From contig JAKQEK010000071.1 in the NCBI GenBank assembly GCA_029558535.1, positions 1 to 64,000 on the forward strand: a DNA stretch of 64,000 nt, written 5' to 3'. Within the stretch, counting starts at the first letter, position 1; each line of letters starts with the position of its first letter. Under the pieces are notes generated by a model. That model was not told where the DNA came from. It searched no databases and worked only from the letters and a program-made list of their open reading frames with translations. Position numbers and translations under genes: made by a program. Source of the stretch: Bacteroidota bacterium. GTDB lineage: Bacteria; Bacteroidota; Bacteroidia; Bacteroidales; ML635J-15. Shown piece after piece: positions 45,039 to 54,725 of the stretch.

Positions 45039-47498
45039 TTATTCTTCTATATAAATCCTTTTAATACGAGGAGATATTCCTGTAATAACTTCGTATGGAA
45101 TAGTTTTAAGAATATCAGACATATCGAGAATAGAATTTTGAGGACCAAAGACAATAACTTCATCGTACTCTTTTGCAGAAATATCAGTAATATCAACCAT
45201 GCACATATCCATACATATATCACCGCAAACGGTAGCTTTTTGACCATTAACAATAAAATACCAGTTACCGTTTCCGAGTCTTCTGTCCAGGCCATCAGCA
45301 TAACCGACAGGTACAGTTGCGATTAAAGAATCCCGATTTAATTTGCCAGAACGATTGTAGCTTACTGTTTCTGTACTTTTAACGTGGTGAATTTGAGATA
45401 TAACAGATTTGAATTGTGTAACTGGAACAAGTTTATTATTTAATTCAGACATTAGACCATACAAACCTATACCCAGTCTGACAATTTCGTATTGATATTC
45501 GGGGAAACGGACTATCCCTGATGAATTAAGCAAATGACGGTCAGGTTTGTAACCTATACTTGCAACAATCTGTTTGTACATTTCATTAAATTGCTTTGCC
45601 TGTTGATGTGTAAAATCATCAAAATCCTGCTTGTCACTTGCAGACAAGTGGGAGAAAATACTTGCAATTTTTATCTTTTTTGTTTCATTAACCAGTTTCA
45701 AAAACTCTGGCAAATCTTCTTTCACAAGTCCAAGCCTGTGCATTCCCGTGTCAAGTTTAAGATGAACGGAAAATTCTCTGATATCAGTATTTTTTAATTC
45801 TCTAATAATCTCCTTTAAAAGACTGACAGAATATATTTCCGGTTCCAGATTATATTCAATCATTGTTTGTATCCCGTGAATATTTGGATTCATTACAACA
45901 ATTGGAGTTTCAATCCCATCTTGTCTTATTTCTCGTCCTTCGTCAACGAATGCAACGGCTAAAAAATCAACTCTGTTATATTGTAAAAAACTTGCAATTT
46001 CTCTGTATCCGCTTCCATACGAAAAAGCTTTAACCATAACCATCAGTTTGGTTTCCGGTTGAATAATTGATTTAAAATACAGTAAATTATGCCTTATTAA
46101 ATTCAAATCAGTTTCAATCAATGATAAGTGGTTTTTCTTTTGCAGAAGGTTTGAGATTTTTTCAAATTTATAATCACGGGCTGCTTTTAATAATACCGCT
46201 TTATTATAAAAAACTGACAATCCGGATTTTTCAAGAAAGTCATCTGTATCTTCATAGAATTTAGAACCCAAAGGAAACAAGCTTTGATATTTCATTAAAA
46301 CTTGACCTATTCCAATAAAATGATTTACTTTCTTGTCAGTTAATATTTTTGCTACCGATTTTATCAGATCTGCTTCTTGCTTTTCACTTTGCAAAATATC
46401 TGACATAACCAACATACTTTCTTTATTGCCTTTTTTATGATTCAGATAATCCAAAGCTATTTCAAGCGAATTAATATCTGAATTATATGCATCGTTAATT
46501 ATTATACTGTTATTGATTCCATCAACTGTTTCGAGACGCATTTTAACTCCCGGTAAATTTGTAAATCTATTAAGAAGTTTATCACTAATTTCAATATCGA
46601 GAGCAATAATGACACAAAAACAGCTTATGGCATTTTGTATAGAACCTTTGTCAGTGAATGGAATTCTTAACTTGAAATATTTGTTTTTGTATTCTACACA
46701 TAATTCAGAAAAAACATCTTTTACTGATACTTTGTAAATATTGACGTCCGAATTGCCATTAAATGACCAACTTATAATTTTCTTGTTGTTTTTTAACAAG
46801 TCTTTCTGGGAATAAGCAGGAGTATTTTCTTTGTTTAAAATTACAGTATCACAGTTTTTGAAGAGTTTCAACTTTTCTAATGCTTTGTGTTCCTGACTAT
46901 TAAAATTTGCCTGATGTGCAGATCCTATATTTGTAATAATGCCAATATTCGGTTTAATTATATTTTCAAGCAATTCCATTTCACCGGGTTTGGAAATACC
47001 TGCTTCTATTATCGCAATTTCAGTATTTTCGTCAATTAACCACAATGAGAGAGGAACTCCTATTTGCGAATTGTAACTTTTTGGAGAACGCGTAATCTGA
47101 AAATATGGACTTAATATCCAATGAAGCCATTCTTTGACTATTGTTTTTCCATTACTTCCTGTTATGGCAATCAGTGGTTGAGAATAAGATTCTCTTTTTA
47201 AAGCTGTCAGTTTTTGTAATGTTTGAACAGTATTTTTAACCAACACAAAAGAGGCAAAGGGAAATTTCTGAAAATCAATTTTTTTACTTAGTATAAATGA
47301 TCTTACACCTTTATTATATAATTCAGAAATAAATTTGTGTCCGTCATGCTGTTGTCCTTCAATAGCAATAAAAAGGACTTCGTTAAAACTGCTCAAGTTT
47401 CTGCTGTCTGTAGTAATTTTTACAAATGAATTTTCTTCATTTCCAAAAAATTTGCCTTCAAGTAAATCGCTAATATTTTTAAGAACAAATTTCTGCAT
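45039..47498 (-). CDS. murF-alr: Bifunctional UDP-MurNAc-tripeptide:D-Ala-D-Ala ligase / alanine racemase
   Basis: Fusion of 819 residues, a Bacteroidota arrangement joining two steps of peptidoglycan precursor synthesis. MurF (about 1-450) has DSRNL, the ATP site AITGSNGKTIVKEW, IAIIEAGISKPGEM, TNIGSAHQANF and INDAYNSDINSLEIALDYL. Alr (about 455-819) has the PLP lysine in LMVMVKAFSYGSGYREIA, LHLKLDTGMHRLG, SIFSHLSASD, the catalytic Tyr in ETVSYNRSG, and VPVGYADGLDRRLGN. The racemase makes D-Ala for the D-Ala-D-Ala that the MurF half ligates. The ATG overlaps the tdk stop by 1 nt. Confidence 0.95.
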   Translation of the reverse strand: MQKFVLKNISDLLEGKFFGNEENSFVKITTDSRNLSSFNEVLFIAIEGQQHDGHKFISELYNKGVRSFILSKKIDFQKFPFASFVLVKNTVQTLQKLTALKRESYSQPLIAITGSNGKTIVKEWLHWILSPYFQITRSPKSYNSQIGVPLSLWLIDENTEIAIIEAGISKPGEMELLENIIKPNIGIITNIGSAHQANFNSQEHKALEKLKLFKNCDTVILNKENTPAYSQKDLLKNNKKIISWSFNGNSDVNIYKVSVKDVFSELCVEYKNKYFKLRIPFTDKGSIQNAISCFCVIIALDIEISDKLLNRFTNLPGVKMRLETVDGINNSIIINDAYNSDINSLEIALDYLNHKKGNKESMLVMSDILQSEKQEADLIKSVAKILTDKKVNHFIGIGQVLMKYQSLFPLGSKFYEDTDDFLEKSGLSVFYNKAVLLKAARDYKFEKISNLLQKKNHLSLIETDLNLIRHNLLYFKSIIQPETKLMVMVKAFSYGSGYREIASFLQYNRVDFLAVAFVDEGREIRQDGIETPIVVMNPNIHGIQTMIEYNLEPEIYSVSLLKEIIRELKNTDIREFSVHLKLDTGMHRLGLVKEDLPEFLKLVNETKKIKIASIFSHLSASDKQDFDDFTHQQAKQFNEMYKQIVASIGYKPDRHLLNSSGIVRFPEYQYEIVRLGIGLYGLMSELNNKLVPVTQFKSVISQIHHVKSTETVSYNRSGKLNRDSLIATVPVGYADGLDRRLGNGNWYFIVNGQKATVCGDICMDMCMVDITDISAKEYDEVIVFGPQNSILDMSDILKTIPYEVITGISPRIKRIYIEE

Positions 47499-48082
47499 TA
47501 TTCTTTATTTGAATTAGCTTCTATGAAACAACGTCTGCATAATGGTTCGTAAATATCTTTTTCGCCAAGCAGCACGACATCTGCACTGGCAGATTTACGA
47601 TGTGAGTATTGAGCCAAATCGCCACAATGCATGCAAACAGCATGTACTTTTGTAATATATTCAGCAATTGCAAATAGATCAGGCATAGGACCAAACGGAC
47701 GTCCTTTAAAATCCATATCAAGCCCCGCAACTATCACTCTAATTCCCTGATTAGCAAGCTTAACGCAAACATCAACAATTCCTTCATCAAAAAACTGAGC
47801 TTCATCTATTCCAACGACATCAACATCTCCAGTCAGTAATAATATATTTTGTGATGACGAAACAGGTGTCGATCTTATTGAAGTTGCATTGTGTGATACT
47901 ACTTCTTCTTCACTGTATCTGATGTCAATTGCAGGCTTAAAAATTTCCACTTTTTGTTTTGCATACTCAGCTCTGCGTAATCGTCTAATCAATTCTTCTG
48001 TTTTACCTGAAAACATTGATCCGGCAATGACTTCAATCCATCCTTTTTTTGGCTCACCTTTTCTGGGTTGTTCGAGAAACAT
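47498..48082 (-). CDS. tdk: Thymidine kinase (type II)
   Basis: Phosphorylates thymidine to dTMP with ATP, in nucleotide salvage. 194 residues, type II (zinc-bearing) family. It has the P-loop [21 protein letters not shown] near residues 22-42, the Walker [29 protein letters not shown] with the substrate-facing residues, and the zinc pairs CMHCG (about 151-155) and CRRCF near the C terminus. The stop overlaps the murF-alr ATG (TAATG), so the two are coupled. Confidence 0.96.
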   Translation of the reverse strand: MFLEQPRKGEPKKGWIEVIAGSMFSGKTEELIRRLRRAEYAKQKVEIFKPAIDIRYSEEEVVSHNATSIRSTPVSSSQNILLLTGDVDVVGIDEAQFFDEGIVDVCVKLANQGIRVIVAGLDMDFKGRPFGPMPDLFAIAEYITKVHAVCMHCGDLAQYSHRKSASADVVLLGEKDIYEPLCRRCFIEANSNKE

Positions 48083-48098
48083 TTCTAAAAAATTTTTC

Positions 48099-48130
48099 TA
48101 ATTTTGTAAAAAATATTAATCACAAATTTA
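48099..48130. promoter_or_regulatory. Face-to-face -7 elements between tdk and the conserved unknown
   Basis: TAATTTTG on the plus strand (48099-48106) lies 38 bp before the rightward ATG. TAAATTTG on the minus strand (48123-48130) lies 40 bp before the tdk ATG. Used as such, the two transcripts would overlap by about 25 bp at their 5' ends. Confidence 0.4.
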
Positions 48131-48144
48131 GAAAATTATTTAGC

Positions 48145-48912
48145 ATGACCAATATTATAGATTTAAAAGAAAAGCTAAAAAATATTTCCGATTTTTTGGA
48201 AAAAATTGAAAGCAAAGGGTTTAGCAAAATTGAAAGAGACATTTTGTTACAAATGTTGCGAGATTATTATCTTGAAGTTTCTGAAATCTCAAGAAAAGAT
48301 AATGTTATCGAACCGGTTGCAAGTTTTAAGATTACTGAAACTGAAAACGCTCAACTGTCTGAAGAAATAACAGAAGCCGAAAAAATAGATAACATTGATT
48401 TGGATTTTATTGATAATTCAGATGATACAAAACCAAGTATTCCTGAAAATTCTGAGACTGTTGAGACTAGCCCTAAAAATGAAGAACCAAAACAGGAGGA
48501 AATAAAAAAGGAAACACATTCCCAACAAACAGTTAAAAAGATTGTTGCAGAACAGACAAGTTTATTTGGTTCTAATAATCAGGTTGGAGTAAAGACTGTA
48601 GGTGAAAAATTAGGTCAAAATAAGACATCTGTTAACGAATTGCTTGGTCAAAAAACTAATCCTTCAGATATTTCGGGGAGATTGAAACCGGTTAGTGATA
48701 TTAAATCTGCAATAGGAGTGGGAGACCGGTTTTTGTTCGTCAGAGAATTGTTCGCCGGAAATGGTGAGACTTTCGAAGAAACCGTAGCTCATCTTAATTC
48801 TTTATCTTCTTTTGAGGATGCCCATAATTATCTTAATGATAAATTCAAATGGGATGGATCTCAGTCAACAGTTGCGTCATTCCTTAATATTGTAAAAAGA
48901 AGATATGTTTAA
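48145..48912 (+). CDS. Conserved Bacteroidota protein of unknown function
   Basis: 255 residues from the ATG at 48145 (the longer frame would overlap tdk). An N-terminal helical part (DLKEKLKNISDFLEKIESKG, RDILLQMLRDYYLEV) is followed by a long acidic, disordered linker (about 60-150). A compact C-terminal domain begins near 185: ISGRLKPVSDIKSAIGVGDRFLFVRELF, ending SFLNIVKRRYV. The C-terminal pattern recurs in Bacteroidota hypothetical proteins as I recall. No catalytic motif. It overlaps the M28 peptidase gene by 8 nt. Confidence 0.65.
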   Translation: MTNIIDLKEKLKNISDFLEKIESKGFSKIERDILLQMLRDYYLEVSEISRKDNVIEPVASFKITETENAQLSEEITEAEKIDNIDLDFIDNSDDTKPSIPENSETVETSPKNEEPKQEEIKKETHSQQTVKKIVAEQTSLFGSNNQVGVKTVGEKLGQNKTSVNELLGQKTNPSDISGRLKPVSDIKSAIGVGDRFLFVRELFAGNGETFEETVAHLNSLSSFEDAHNYLNDKFKWDGSQSTVASFLNIVKRRYV

Positions 48913-50182
48913 ATTGTATTGTTTTATTCTTTGTACTTTTCTTTTGTTTTCAGTTGCTGATTTGAATGCCCAGAATATTGAAAAAACAAAAGAAAGAATT
49001 GAAATTCTTGCCTCACCTGAATTTGGTGGTAGAGGTTATGTAAATTATGGCGGTGATTTAGCTGCCGTTTTTATTGCAGAACAAATGGAAATTGCCGGAT
49101 TGAAACATTTCGGAGAATCCTATTTTCAAGAATTTAAGTATGATGTTAATACTTTTCCGAACAAAATTAATTTAAAACTCCATAACTCAACAATGATACC
49201 GGGGACTGATTTTTTAATAGGAGCTGCAAGTCCTACTGTAAAATCTAAATATCAAATATTTTTACCTGATTCCTTATTGCTTAATGATACTGTTAAGTTT
49301 TTGGCAGAACTTGTTAAGACTGATTATAAGGAAAAAGCATTTGTTATTGATTATGCACAAACACAAAATATAGATATTAAGAAATTTTATATTAATATAA
49401 TGAGGTATAATAGATGGTTTGGCTGCATTGTCGAACTTATACCTGAAGAGCTGATGTGGTCTGTCAGTACAAAGGTTGAGACTTATCCTGTTGTTAAAAT
49501 TAAAAGAGAATCGTTTGATAAGAAAGCAAAAACGATAAAAGTTAATTTAAAATCGGAATACGTTAAAGATTATGAAGCTAGAAATGTAATAGGCTATGTA
49601 GAAGGTGAAAAAGAAGAATTTATTGTATTTACTGCTCATTACGACCATTTGGGAAGAATGGGTAAGGACGTTTATATACCCGGAGCACAAGATAATGCCA
49701 GTGGAACAGCTTTTGTTTTAGACTTGGCTGATTATTATTCAAAAAACAAACCTGAATATTCAATTGCTTTTATGCTCTTTTTTGGAGAGGAAGCTGGACT
49801 GTTAGGGTCTTCATATTATGTAATGAATCCATTATTTGAGTTGTCAAAGATAAAAGCAGTGGTTAATCTTGATATGGTTGGTACAGGTGATGATGGAATA
49901 ACAATTGTCAATGGGGCAGCGGAAGATTATAAAGAGATATGGAATCTGTTTGACAAAATCAATAATGAGAATGAATTTTTTACTGAAATAAAAGCTCGCG
50001 GAGAATCTGCAAATAGCGATCATTATCCATTTCATTTAATGGGGGTAAAAGCTATTTTTATTTATTCTATGGGAGGTAAAACTTATTATCATAATCCTAA
50101 AGATAAACCCGAAACCCTCACTTACACAGGATATAATCAATTGTTCGGATTACTTACTAAATTTGTTGAAGAATATGAGTAA
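48905..50182 (+). CDS. Secreted M28-family metallopeptidase
   Basis: Exported aminopeptidase-like zinc enzyme of 425 residues; signal peptide 1-22 (ending LNAQ). After a PA-like region (about 90-215), the M28 core carries all metal ligands in order: His and Asp in FTAHYDHLG, Asp in GAQDNASGTAF, Glu-Glu in LFFGEEAGLLGS, Asp in AVVNLDMVGTG and His in YYHNPKDKPETLT. It probably degrades peptides in the periplasm or outside the cell; specificity is unknown. It overlaps the preceding gene and rsmI by 8 nt each, so the three are likely one transcript. Confidence 0.9.
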   Translation: MFKLYCFILCTFLLFSVADLNAQNIEKTKERIEILASPEFGGRGYVNYGGDLAAVFIAEQMEIAGLKHFGESYFQEFKYDVNTFPNKINLKLHNSTMIPGTDFLIGAASPTVKSKYQIFLPDSLLLNDTVKFLAELVKTDYKEKAFVIDYAQTQNIDIKKFYINIMRYNRWFGCIVELIPEELMWSVSTKVETYPVVKIKRESFDKKAKTIKVNLKSEYVKDYEARNVIGYVEGEKEEFIVFTAHYDHLGRMGKDVYIPGAQDNASGTAFVLDLADYYSKNKPEYSIAFMLFFGEEAGLLGSSYYVMNPLFELSKIKAVVNLDMVGTGDDGITIVNGAAEDYKEIWNLFDKINNENEFFTEIKARGESANSDHYPFHLMGVKAIFIYSMGGKTYYHNPKDKPETLTYTGYNQLFGLLTKFVEEYE

Positions 50183-50849
50183 ACTTTATCTTGTGCCAAC
50201 ACCAATCGGTAATTTAGAGGATATGACCATTCGTGCAATCCGAATTTTAAAGGAGGTCGATTTTATTCTTGCTGAAGACACTCGGACATCAGGTTTTTTA
50301 CTTAAACATTTTGATATTTCAACAAAAATGTTCAGTCATCACAAATTTAATGAGCATAAAAGTGTTGAGAATATTGCTGACAGAATACTTTCCGGAGAAA
50401 CAGTAGCTTTAATTTCGGATGCCGGAACTCCTTCTATATCAGATCCGGGTTATTTACTTGTAAAAACTTGTATTGATAAGGGTGTCGAAGTTGAATGTTT
50501 ACCTGGCGCTACTGCTTTTGTCCCTGCTTTGGCTGTTTCAGGTCTGCCTTCCGAAAGATTTTGTTTTGAAGGTTTTCTTCCTCAAAAAAAAGGCAGAAAT
50601 AAAAAAATGCAGTCATTGGTTAATGAAGATAGAACTATGATTTTTTATGAATCTCCTTTTCGTTTGATTAAAACATTAGAATTATTTATTGAGTATTTTG
50701 GCTCTGAACGCAAAGCATCTGTTTCACGCGAAATTTCAAAACTACATGAAGAAAATGTAAGAGGATCACTACAGGATTTATTAAATCATTTTAAATCAAA
50801 AACTGTTAAAGGTGAGATTGTTATTGTAGTGGAAGGAAAAACAGAATAA
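50175..50849 (+). CDS. rsmI: 16S rRNA 2'-O-ribose C1402 methyltransferase
   Basis: SAM-dependent methyltransferase of the tetrapyrrole-methylase fold that methylates C1402 of 16S rRNA in the decoding centre. 224 residues from the ATG at 50175 (the longer frame begins at a TTG). Signatures are LYLVPTPIGNLEDMTIRAI, VDFILAEDTRTSGFLLKHF, ALISDAGTPSISDPGYLLV, CLPGATAFVPALAVSGLPS, FEGFLPQKKG, MIFYESPFRLIKTL and VSREISKLHEE. It overlaps the M28 peptidase stop by 8 nt. Confidence 0.96.
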   Translation: MSKLYLVPTPIGNLEDMTIRAIRILKEVDFILAEDTRTSGFLLKHFDISTKMFSHHKFNEHKSVENIADRILSGETVALISDAGTPSISDPGYLLVKTCIDKGVEVECLPGATAFVPALAVSGLPSERFCFEGFLPQKKGRNKKMQSLVNEDRTMIFYESPFRLIKTLELFIEYFGSERKASVSREISKLHEENVRGSLQDLLNHFKSKTVKGEIVIVVEGKTE

Positions 50850-50965
50850 CAGATATTTCATTATTACATTTGATTTAATTACAAAACAACACAATTAAGA
50901 TGGCATATTTGTTGCTAAGCTTTAGCGTCTCAATAAATTCGTTTATAACATTTATGTGAACTACT

Positions 50966-51559
50966 ATGAAAAAGAGATTTCAGTTTTTATTATCAGTGTT
51001 TTTAATAATAGTGATTTCTTCATTTGGGCAGAACGAGAATGAAATGCAAAGATTCTCAGACTTTATTCCTGAAAACTATTCGATTTTAGGTTTTACCTGT
51101 GGTAATTTGAACAATGACAGTATTGATGATGTGATTTTAATCCTTAATAATAATCGGGAAGATAGTCTTTTTTATGCTGGTATTGAGGAGAAGAGAATTT
51201 TTATGATGCTTATTGGTCAGCAAGATAAGTCATATAAGTTATCTTTTCAAAGTTCTAATATCGTTGGTTATTATGGATATGATATGAATTTTAAAGATGC
51301 ATTTGTTGATGTTGTAATAAGCGAAGCAACTTTTGCAATAAATCATTATGGCGGATTTAATATCAGATGGGGAAGATCCACAACTTTTGAATACAATGCA
51401 TCAATGAATAAATGGTTTTTAATTAAAGAGGAATTTGAGACGATGGAATCTACGAACTTAGATGCCCCCAATAAGTTAATACAAAAGATAATCAGAACGC
51501 CTGAAGATTTTGGAGTAATTGAAATTGAGGAATTTGATATCACGAAACATTATGAATAG
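50966..51559 (+). CDS. Secreted protein of unknown function with an Asp-rich calcium-like loop
   Basis: 197 residues. Signal peptide 1-22 (SSFGQ). The mature part includes FTCGNLNNDSIDDVILILNNN, a D/N-rich loop of the kind seen in FG-GAP and calcium-binding repeats, and a later NHYGGFNIRWGRSTTFEYN strand pair. Family not recognised. It is probably periplasmic or exposed. The next gene, also secreted and unknown, follows 49 nt later in the same direction. Confidence 0.6.
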   Translation: MKKRFQFLLSVFLIIVISSFGQNENEMQRFSDFIPENYSILGFTCGNLNNDSIDDVILILNNNREDSLFYAGIEEKRIFMMLIGQQDKSYKLSFQSSNIVGYYGYDMNFKDAFVDVVISEATFAINHYGGFNIRWGRSTTFEYNASMNKWFLIKEEFETMESTNLDAPNKLIQKIIRTPEDFGVIEIEEFDITKHYE

Positions 51560-51608
51560 TAAGAACCAAATTAAATTACTTGTCTCTAAATAAAATTAAA
51601 ATAAAATT

Positions 51609-52244
51609 ATGAAGAAGAAGATTTTAACAGTTTTGACATTTATATATATATGGTTGGACGCAGCAGGGCAAGTAAGTGAATTAAAAAAATATCGTATTTG
51701 CGATTTTGAAGTTAATGGCGCTGTTAAAGAGGTTTTTGAAGCCAAGAAGAACTCGGTTATATATAGATTTGTAGTCTTTGAAAAAGATGGCGTTAGTGAT
51801 ACATTATGTTTACCGGGAGAAACAGGAACGGATTCATGCAGAGTAAATACTATCCAGATAAATAATTATGGTCAGAAAGAAATGATGATAACCTGGTATT
51901 TTAATTATCCTGAAGTAGAATTCCTTGGTAATGCAACAAATAAGATGTTCAGAACATTTAATATCATTAACGAAATTTGGGATCTCGACAGTAAGAAAAA
52001 GATTTTTTCAGCGGTTAGTTCAAATAAGAAAGAAATTGTATTAAATTATCTAGGTATGAATTATACAAGTGTTGTTTGTGGATATGATTATGATTTCTTA
52101 GTACGAGATGACGGAAAAATAGTAATTGATAATACAGATATACTGTCCTCAAATTCGGATTATTATTGCAGTGTAATAAAGACTGATTATCAAGAAGGTG
52201 TATATTCCTTCGAAAACGGTAAATTTATAAGAATAGATAAATAA
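51609..52244 (+). CDS. Secreted protein of unknown function
   Basis: 211 residues with a short signal peptide (1-20, ending DAAGQ) and a beta-rich mature part containing four cysteines (RICDF, DTLCLP, DSCRV, VVCGYD and a late YYCSV) that could form disulfides in the periplasm. No family was recognised. It precedes dnaK by 240 bp and is not obviously linked to it. Confidence 0.55.
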   Translation: MKKKILTVLTFIYIWLDAAGQVSELKKYRICDFEVNGAVKEVFEAKKNSVIYRFVVFEKDGVSDTLCLPGETGTDSCRVNTIQINNYGQKEMMITWYFNYPEVEFLGNATNKMFRTFNIINEIWDLDSKKKIFSAVSSNKKEIVLNYLGMNYTSVVCGYDYDFLVRDDGKIVIDNTDILSSNSDYYCSVIKTDYQEGVYSFENGKFIRIDK

Positions 52245-52277
52245 TCAATTCAACTTTAATTAGTCTGTCTCAAATAT

Positions 52278-52430
52278 TGTCAACTTATTTTGACATAGAA
52301 AAACTGCCTATTCAGAAATCAAAAAATGCCTTTTTGTCATAAAACCTGACATAATATTATTAAATAGAGAACAATTGCTGTCATTTTTGTAAAAAATGTT
52401 GAAGATTTTGACATGGCATAGCAATTGACA
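52278..52430. promoter_or_regulatory. dnaK upstream region with repeated TGTCA/TGACA sites
   Basis: Sites TGTCA-N8-TGACA (52278-52295) and TGTCA-N7-TGACA (52335-52351) are inverted repeats. Further TGTCA (52379-52383) and TGACA (52409-52413, 52426-52430) copies follow. The last pair brackets TGGCATAGCAATTG, a poor match to a sigma-54 promoter. The dnaK start is 54 bp downstream. A heat-shock or other operator is plausible but unproven. Confidence 0.4.
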
Positions 52431-52484
52431 AAAATTGATAGTTTTAAAATGAAAATAATTTATTAATAATATAAAATTAAGAAA

Positions 52485-54395
52485 ATGGCTAAAATAATCG
52501 GAATAGATTTGGGAACAACGAATTCATGTGTAGCTGTCATGGAAGGGAATGAACCTGTTGTTATACCTAACAGTGAAGGACGAAGAACAACTCCTTCGAT
52601 TGTAGGATTTTTGAAAGACGGTGAAAGAAAAGTAGGAGATCCTGCAAAACGTCAGGCAATAACAAATCCTCAGCAGACTGTTTTTTCGATAAAGAGATTT
52701 ATGGGAGAGCGGTATGATAATCTTTCAACAGAAATAAAACGTGTTCCTTACGAGGTTGTAAAGGGAGATAATAATACCCCAAGAGTAAAAATAGGAGACA
52801 GGAATTATACTCCGCAAGAGATTTCTGCAATGGTCCTTCAGAAAATGAAAAAGACAGCAGAGGACTATCTGGGACATGAAGTGGCCGAAGCTGTTATTAC
52901 TGTACCTGCATATTTTGATGACTCTGCTCGTCAGGCTACAAAAGAAGCCGGTGAAATTGCAGGTCTTGTGGTTAAACGAATAATAAATGAACCTACTGCT
53001 GCAGCATTGGCATATGGTCTGGACAAGAAAAACAAAGACATGAAAGTTGCTGTTTTTGATCTTGGTGGAGGGACCTTTGATATTTCAATTCTTGAATTAG
53101 GTGATGGTGTTTTTGAGGTTAAATCAACAAATGGTGATACACATTTAGGTGGTGATGATTTTGATCAGGTGATTATAGATTGGTTGGCAGAAGAATTTAA
53201 AAAGGACGAAGGTATTGATTTGAGAAGAGATCCAATGGCTATGCAGAGACTTAAAGAAGCTGCTGAAAAGGCTAAAATTGAATTGTCCAGTTCAACCACT
53301 ACAGAGATAAATCTTCCTTATATTATGCCTGTTGACGGAATTCCAAAACATCTTGTTAAAACATTAACAAGATCATTGTTCGAACAATTGTCCGATAAAC
53401 TGATTAACTCAACTATTAAACCATGTAAACAAGCTTTGCAAGATTCTGGATATTCAGTATCTGATATTGACGAAGTGCTCCTTGTTGGTGGTTCAACACG
53501 TATTCCTGCAATTCAGAAATTAGTTGAAGATTTCTTTGGAAAAGCCCCTTCTAAAGGTGTAAATCCTGACAAAGTAGTTGCTGTTGGAGCTGCAATTCAG
53601 GGCGGTGTACTAACCGGCGAGGTTACAGACGTGTTATTATTGGACGTAACTCCATTATCACTAGGAATTGAAACACTTGGTGGTGTAATGACTAAACTTA
53701 TTGAATCCAATACTACTATACCGACCAAGAAAACCGAGACTTTTACTACTGCAGCCGACAATCAACCTTCTGTTGAAATACATGTTTTGCAGGGTGAGAG
53801 ATCTTTGGCAAGAGATAACAAAACAATTGGCAGATTTCATTTAGATGGAATCCCACCTGCTCCAAGAGGCATTCCTCAAGTCGAAGTTACATTTGACATT
53901 GATGCTAATGGAATTTTGCAGGTTTCAGCAAAAGATAAAGGAACCGGAAAACAACAAAGTATTCGTATTGAAGCCTCTTCGGGATTGTCTGATGATGATA
54001 TTAAACGCATGAAAGAAGAAGCTCAGGCAAATGCCGAATCTGATAAAGTTGCAAAAGAAAGAATTGATAAAATCAATCAGGCCGATTCCGTTATTTTTCA
54101 GACAGAAAAACAACTGAAAGAATTTGGTGATAAAATTCCTGCCGACAAGCTTAAACCAATAGAAGATGCTCTTGCTAAATTAAAAGAAGCACACAAAAGT
54201 GAGGATATTTCTGCTATTGATAGTGCAATGAATGAATTAAATACTGTATTTCAGGCAGCTTCTCAGGAAATGTACAATGCACAGCAAAATGCAGGTGCTC
54301 AGGCAAATCCGGGTGATGCAAAACAGGAGGGAAGCGATGCTAAATCAGGACCAGACGACGAAGTAACAGATGTTGACTTCGAAGAAGTAAAATAG
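52485..54395 (+). CDS. dnaK: Chaperone DnaK (Hsp70)
   Basis: ATP-driven chaperone, 636 residues. The ATPase domain has [17 protein letters not shown] at the N terminus, [50 protein letters not shown] and [17 protein letters not shown]. The substrate domain follows from about 395 ([17 protein letters not shown]) with [28 protein letters not shown]. The helical lid ends in a Gly/Ala/Asp-rich tail and the conserved acidic EEVK. grpE and dnaJ are not adjacent. An intrinsic terminator follows. Confidence 0.98.
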   Translation: MAKIIGIDLGTTNSCVAVMEGNEPVVIPNSEGRRTTPSIVGFLKDGERKVGDPAKRQAITNPQQTVFSIKRFMGERYDNLSTEIKRVPYEVVKGDNNTPRVKIGDRNYTPQEISAMVLQKMKKTAEDYLGHEVAEAVITVPAYFDDSARQATKEAGEIAGLVVKRIINEPTAAALAYGLDKKNKDMKVAVFDLGGGTFDISILELGDGVFEVKSTNGDTHLGGDDFDQVIIDWLAEEFKKDEGIDLRRDPMAMQRLKEAAEKAKIELSSSTTTEINLPYIMPVDGIPKHLVKTLTRSLFEQLSDKLINSTIKPCKQALQDSGYSVSDIDEVLLVGGSTRIPAIQKLVEDFFGKAPSKGVNPDKVVAVGAAIQGGVLTGEVTDVLLLDVTPLSLGIETLGGVMTKLIESNTTIPTKKTETFTTAADNQPSVEIHVLQGERSLARDNKTIGRFHLDGIPPAPRGIPQVEVTFDIDANGILQVSAKDKGTGKQQSIRIEASSGLSDDDIKRMKEEAQANAESDKVAKERIDKINQADSVIFQTEKQLKEFGDKIPADKLKPIEDALAKLKEAHKSEDISAIDSAMNELNTVFQAASQEMYNAQQNAGAQANPGDAKQEGSDAKSGPDDEVTDVDFEEVK

Positions 54396-54420
54396 TGGTT
54401 TTTCATAATGATGGTTTTTA

Positions 54421-54453
54421 AGTCTGGATCCTTATGGGTTCAGGCTTTTTTTT
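54421..54453 (+). terminator. dnaK intrinsic terminator
   Basis: Arms agtctggatcc (54421-54431) and gggttcaggct (54436-54446) pair with three G-T wobbles around ttat and are followed by seven or more T. It is 26 nt past the dnaK stop. Confidence 0.8.
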
Positions 54454-54469
54454 AGGTTAAAAAAAACGC

Positions 54470-54671
54470 AATTATTTAGCTGGTATTTAATATTCGCTTT
54501 TGTCATTGTATTTGTACCCACCCGATACCGTTAATTTAACAAATACATCCCGAAAAGTCGGGACAAGATATGCCAAAAGCTATTGTTTTAGCTTGTGAAC
54601 CCCGACTTAAAAGTCGGGGTTACTGGTATTTGAGCCTGCCGGGCTCAGAATTTTGAACCACCTAAATAATT
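54470..54671 (-). repeat. Structured interspersed repeat, full copy, reverse orientation
   Basis: 202 bp. Ends aattatttagctggt (54470-54484) and accacctaaataatt (54657-54671) pair at 14 of 15 positions. Read on the minus strand, it has hairpins gagcccggcaggctc and aaccccgacttttaagtcgg..., 11 bp perfect with a 2 nt loop, then agctaaaacaatagcttttg and tcccgacttttcggga. gtatttgt and acaaatac pair farther in, followed by acaaaagcgaatatt. It matches the copy at 32412-32596 along its length and keeps the hairpin shared with the 11133 copy. Confidence 0.85.
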
Positions 54672-54694
54672 TAAAAACTTAATAGATTATTAAT

Positions 54695-54723
54695 TAAAAA
54701 AAAAGAGGCCGAAGCCTCTTTTT
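54695..54723 (-). terminator. Intrinsic terminator of the macroglobulin gene (UUCG loop)
   Basis: On the minus strand, aaaaagaggc and gcctcttttt (54700-54709 / 54714-54723) close a TTCG tetraloop and run into nine T. It starts right after the stop codon. Confidence 0.85.
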
Positions 54724-54725
54724 AG

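Larger units (their letters stand above)
54396..54725. other. Convergent gap between dnaK and the macroglobulin gene
   Basis: 330 bp holding, from left, the dnaK terminator, a full copy of the structured repeat in reverse orientation, and the terminator of the minus-strand gene. No coding potential seen. Confidence 0.6.

Noticed and set aside
50901..50950. Further copy of the structured repeat before the secreted protein at 50966
   Set aside because: Only gcatatttg and a short gctaa/ttagc hairpin resemble it, which is within chance for AT-rich DNA.
52414..52429. Sigma-54-like promoter TGGCATAGCAATTGAC before dnaK
   Set aside because: The -24 half fits, but the essential GC of the -12 half is missing (TTGAC rather than TTGCA), and the sequence also overlaps the TGACA repeats.
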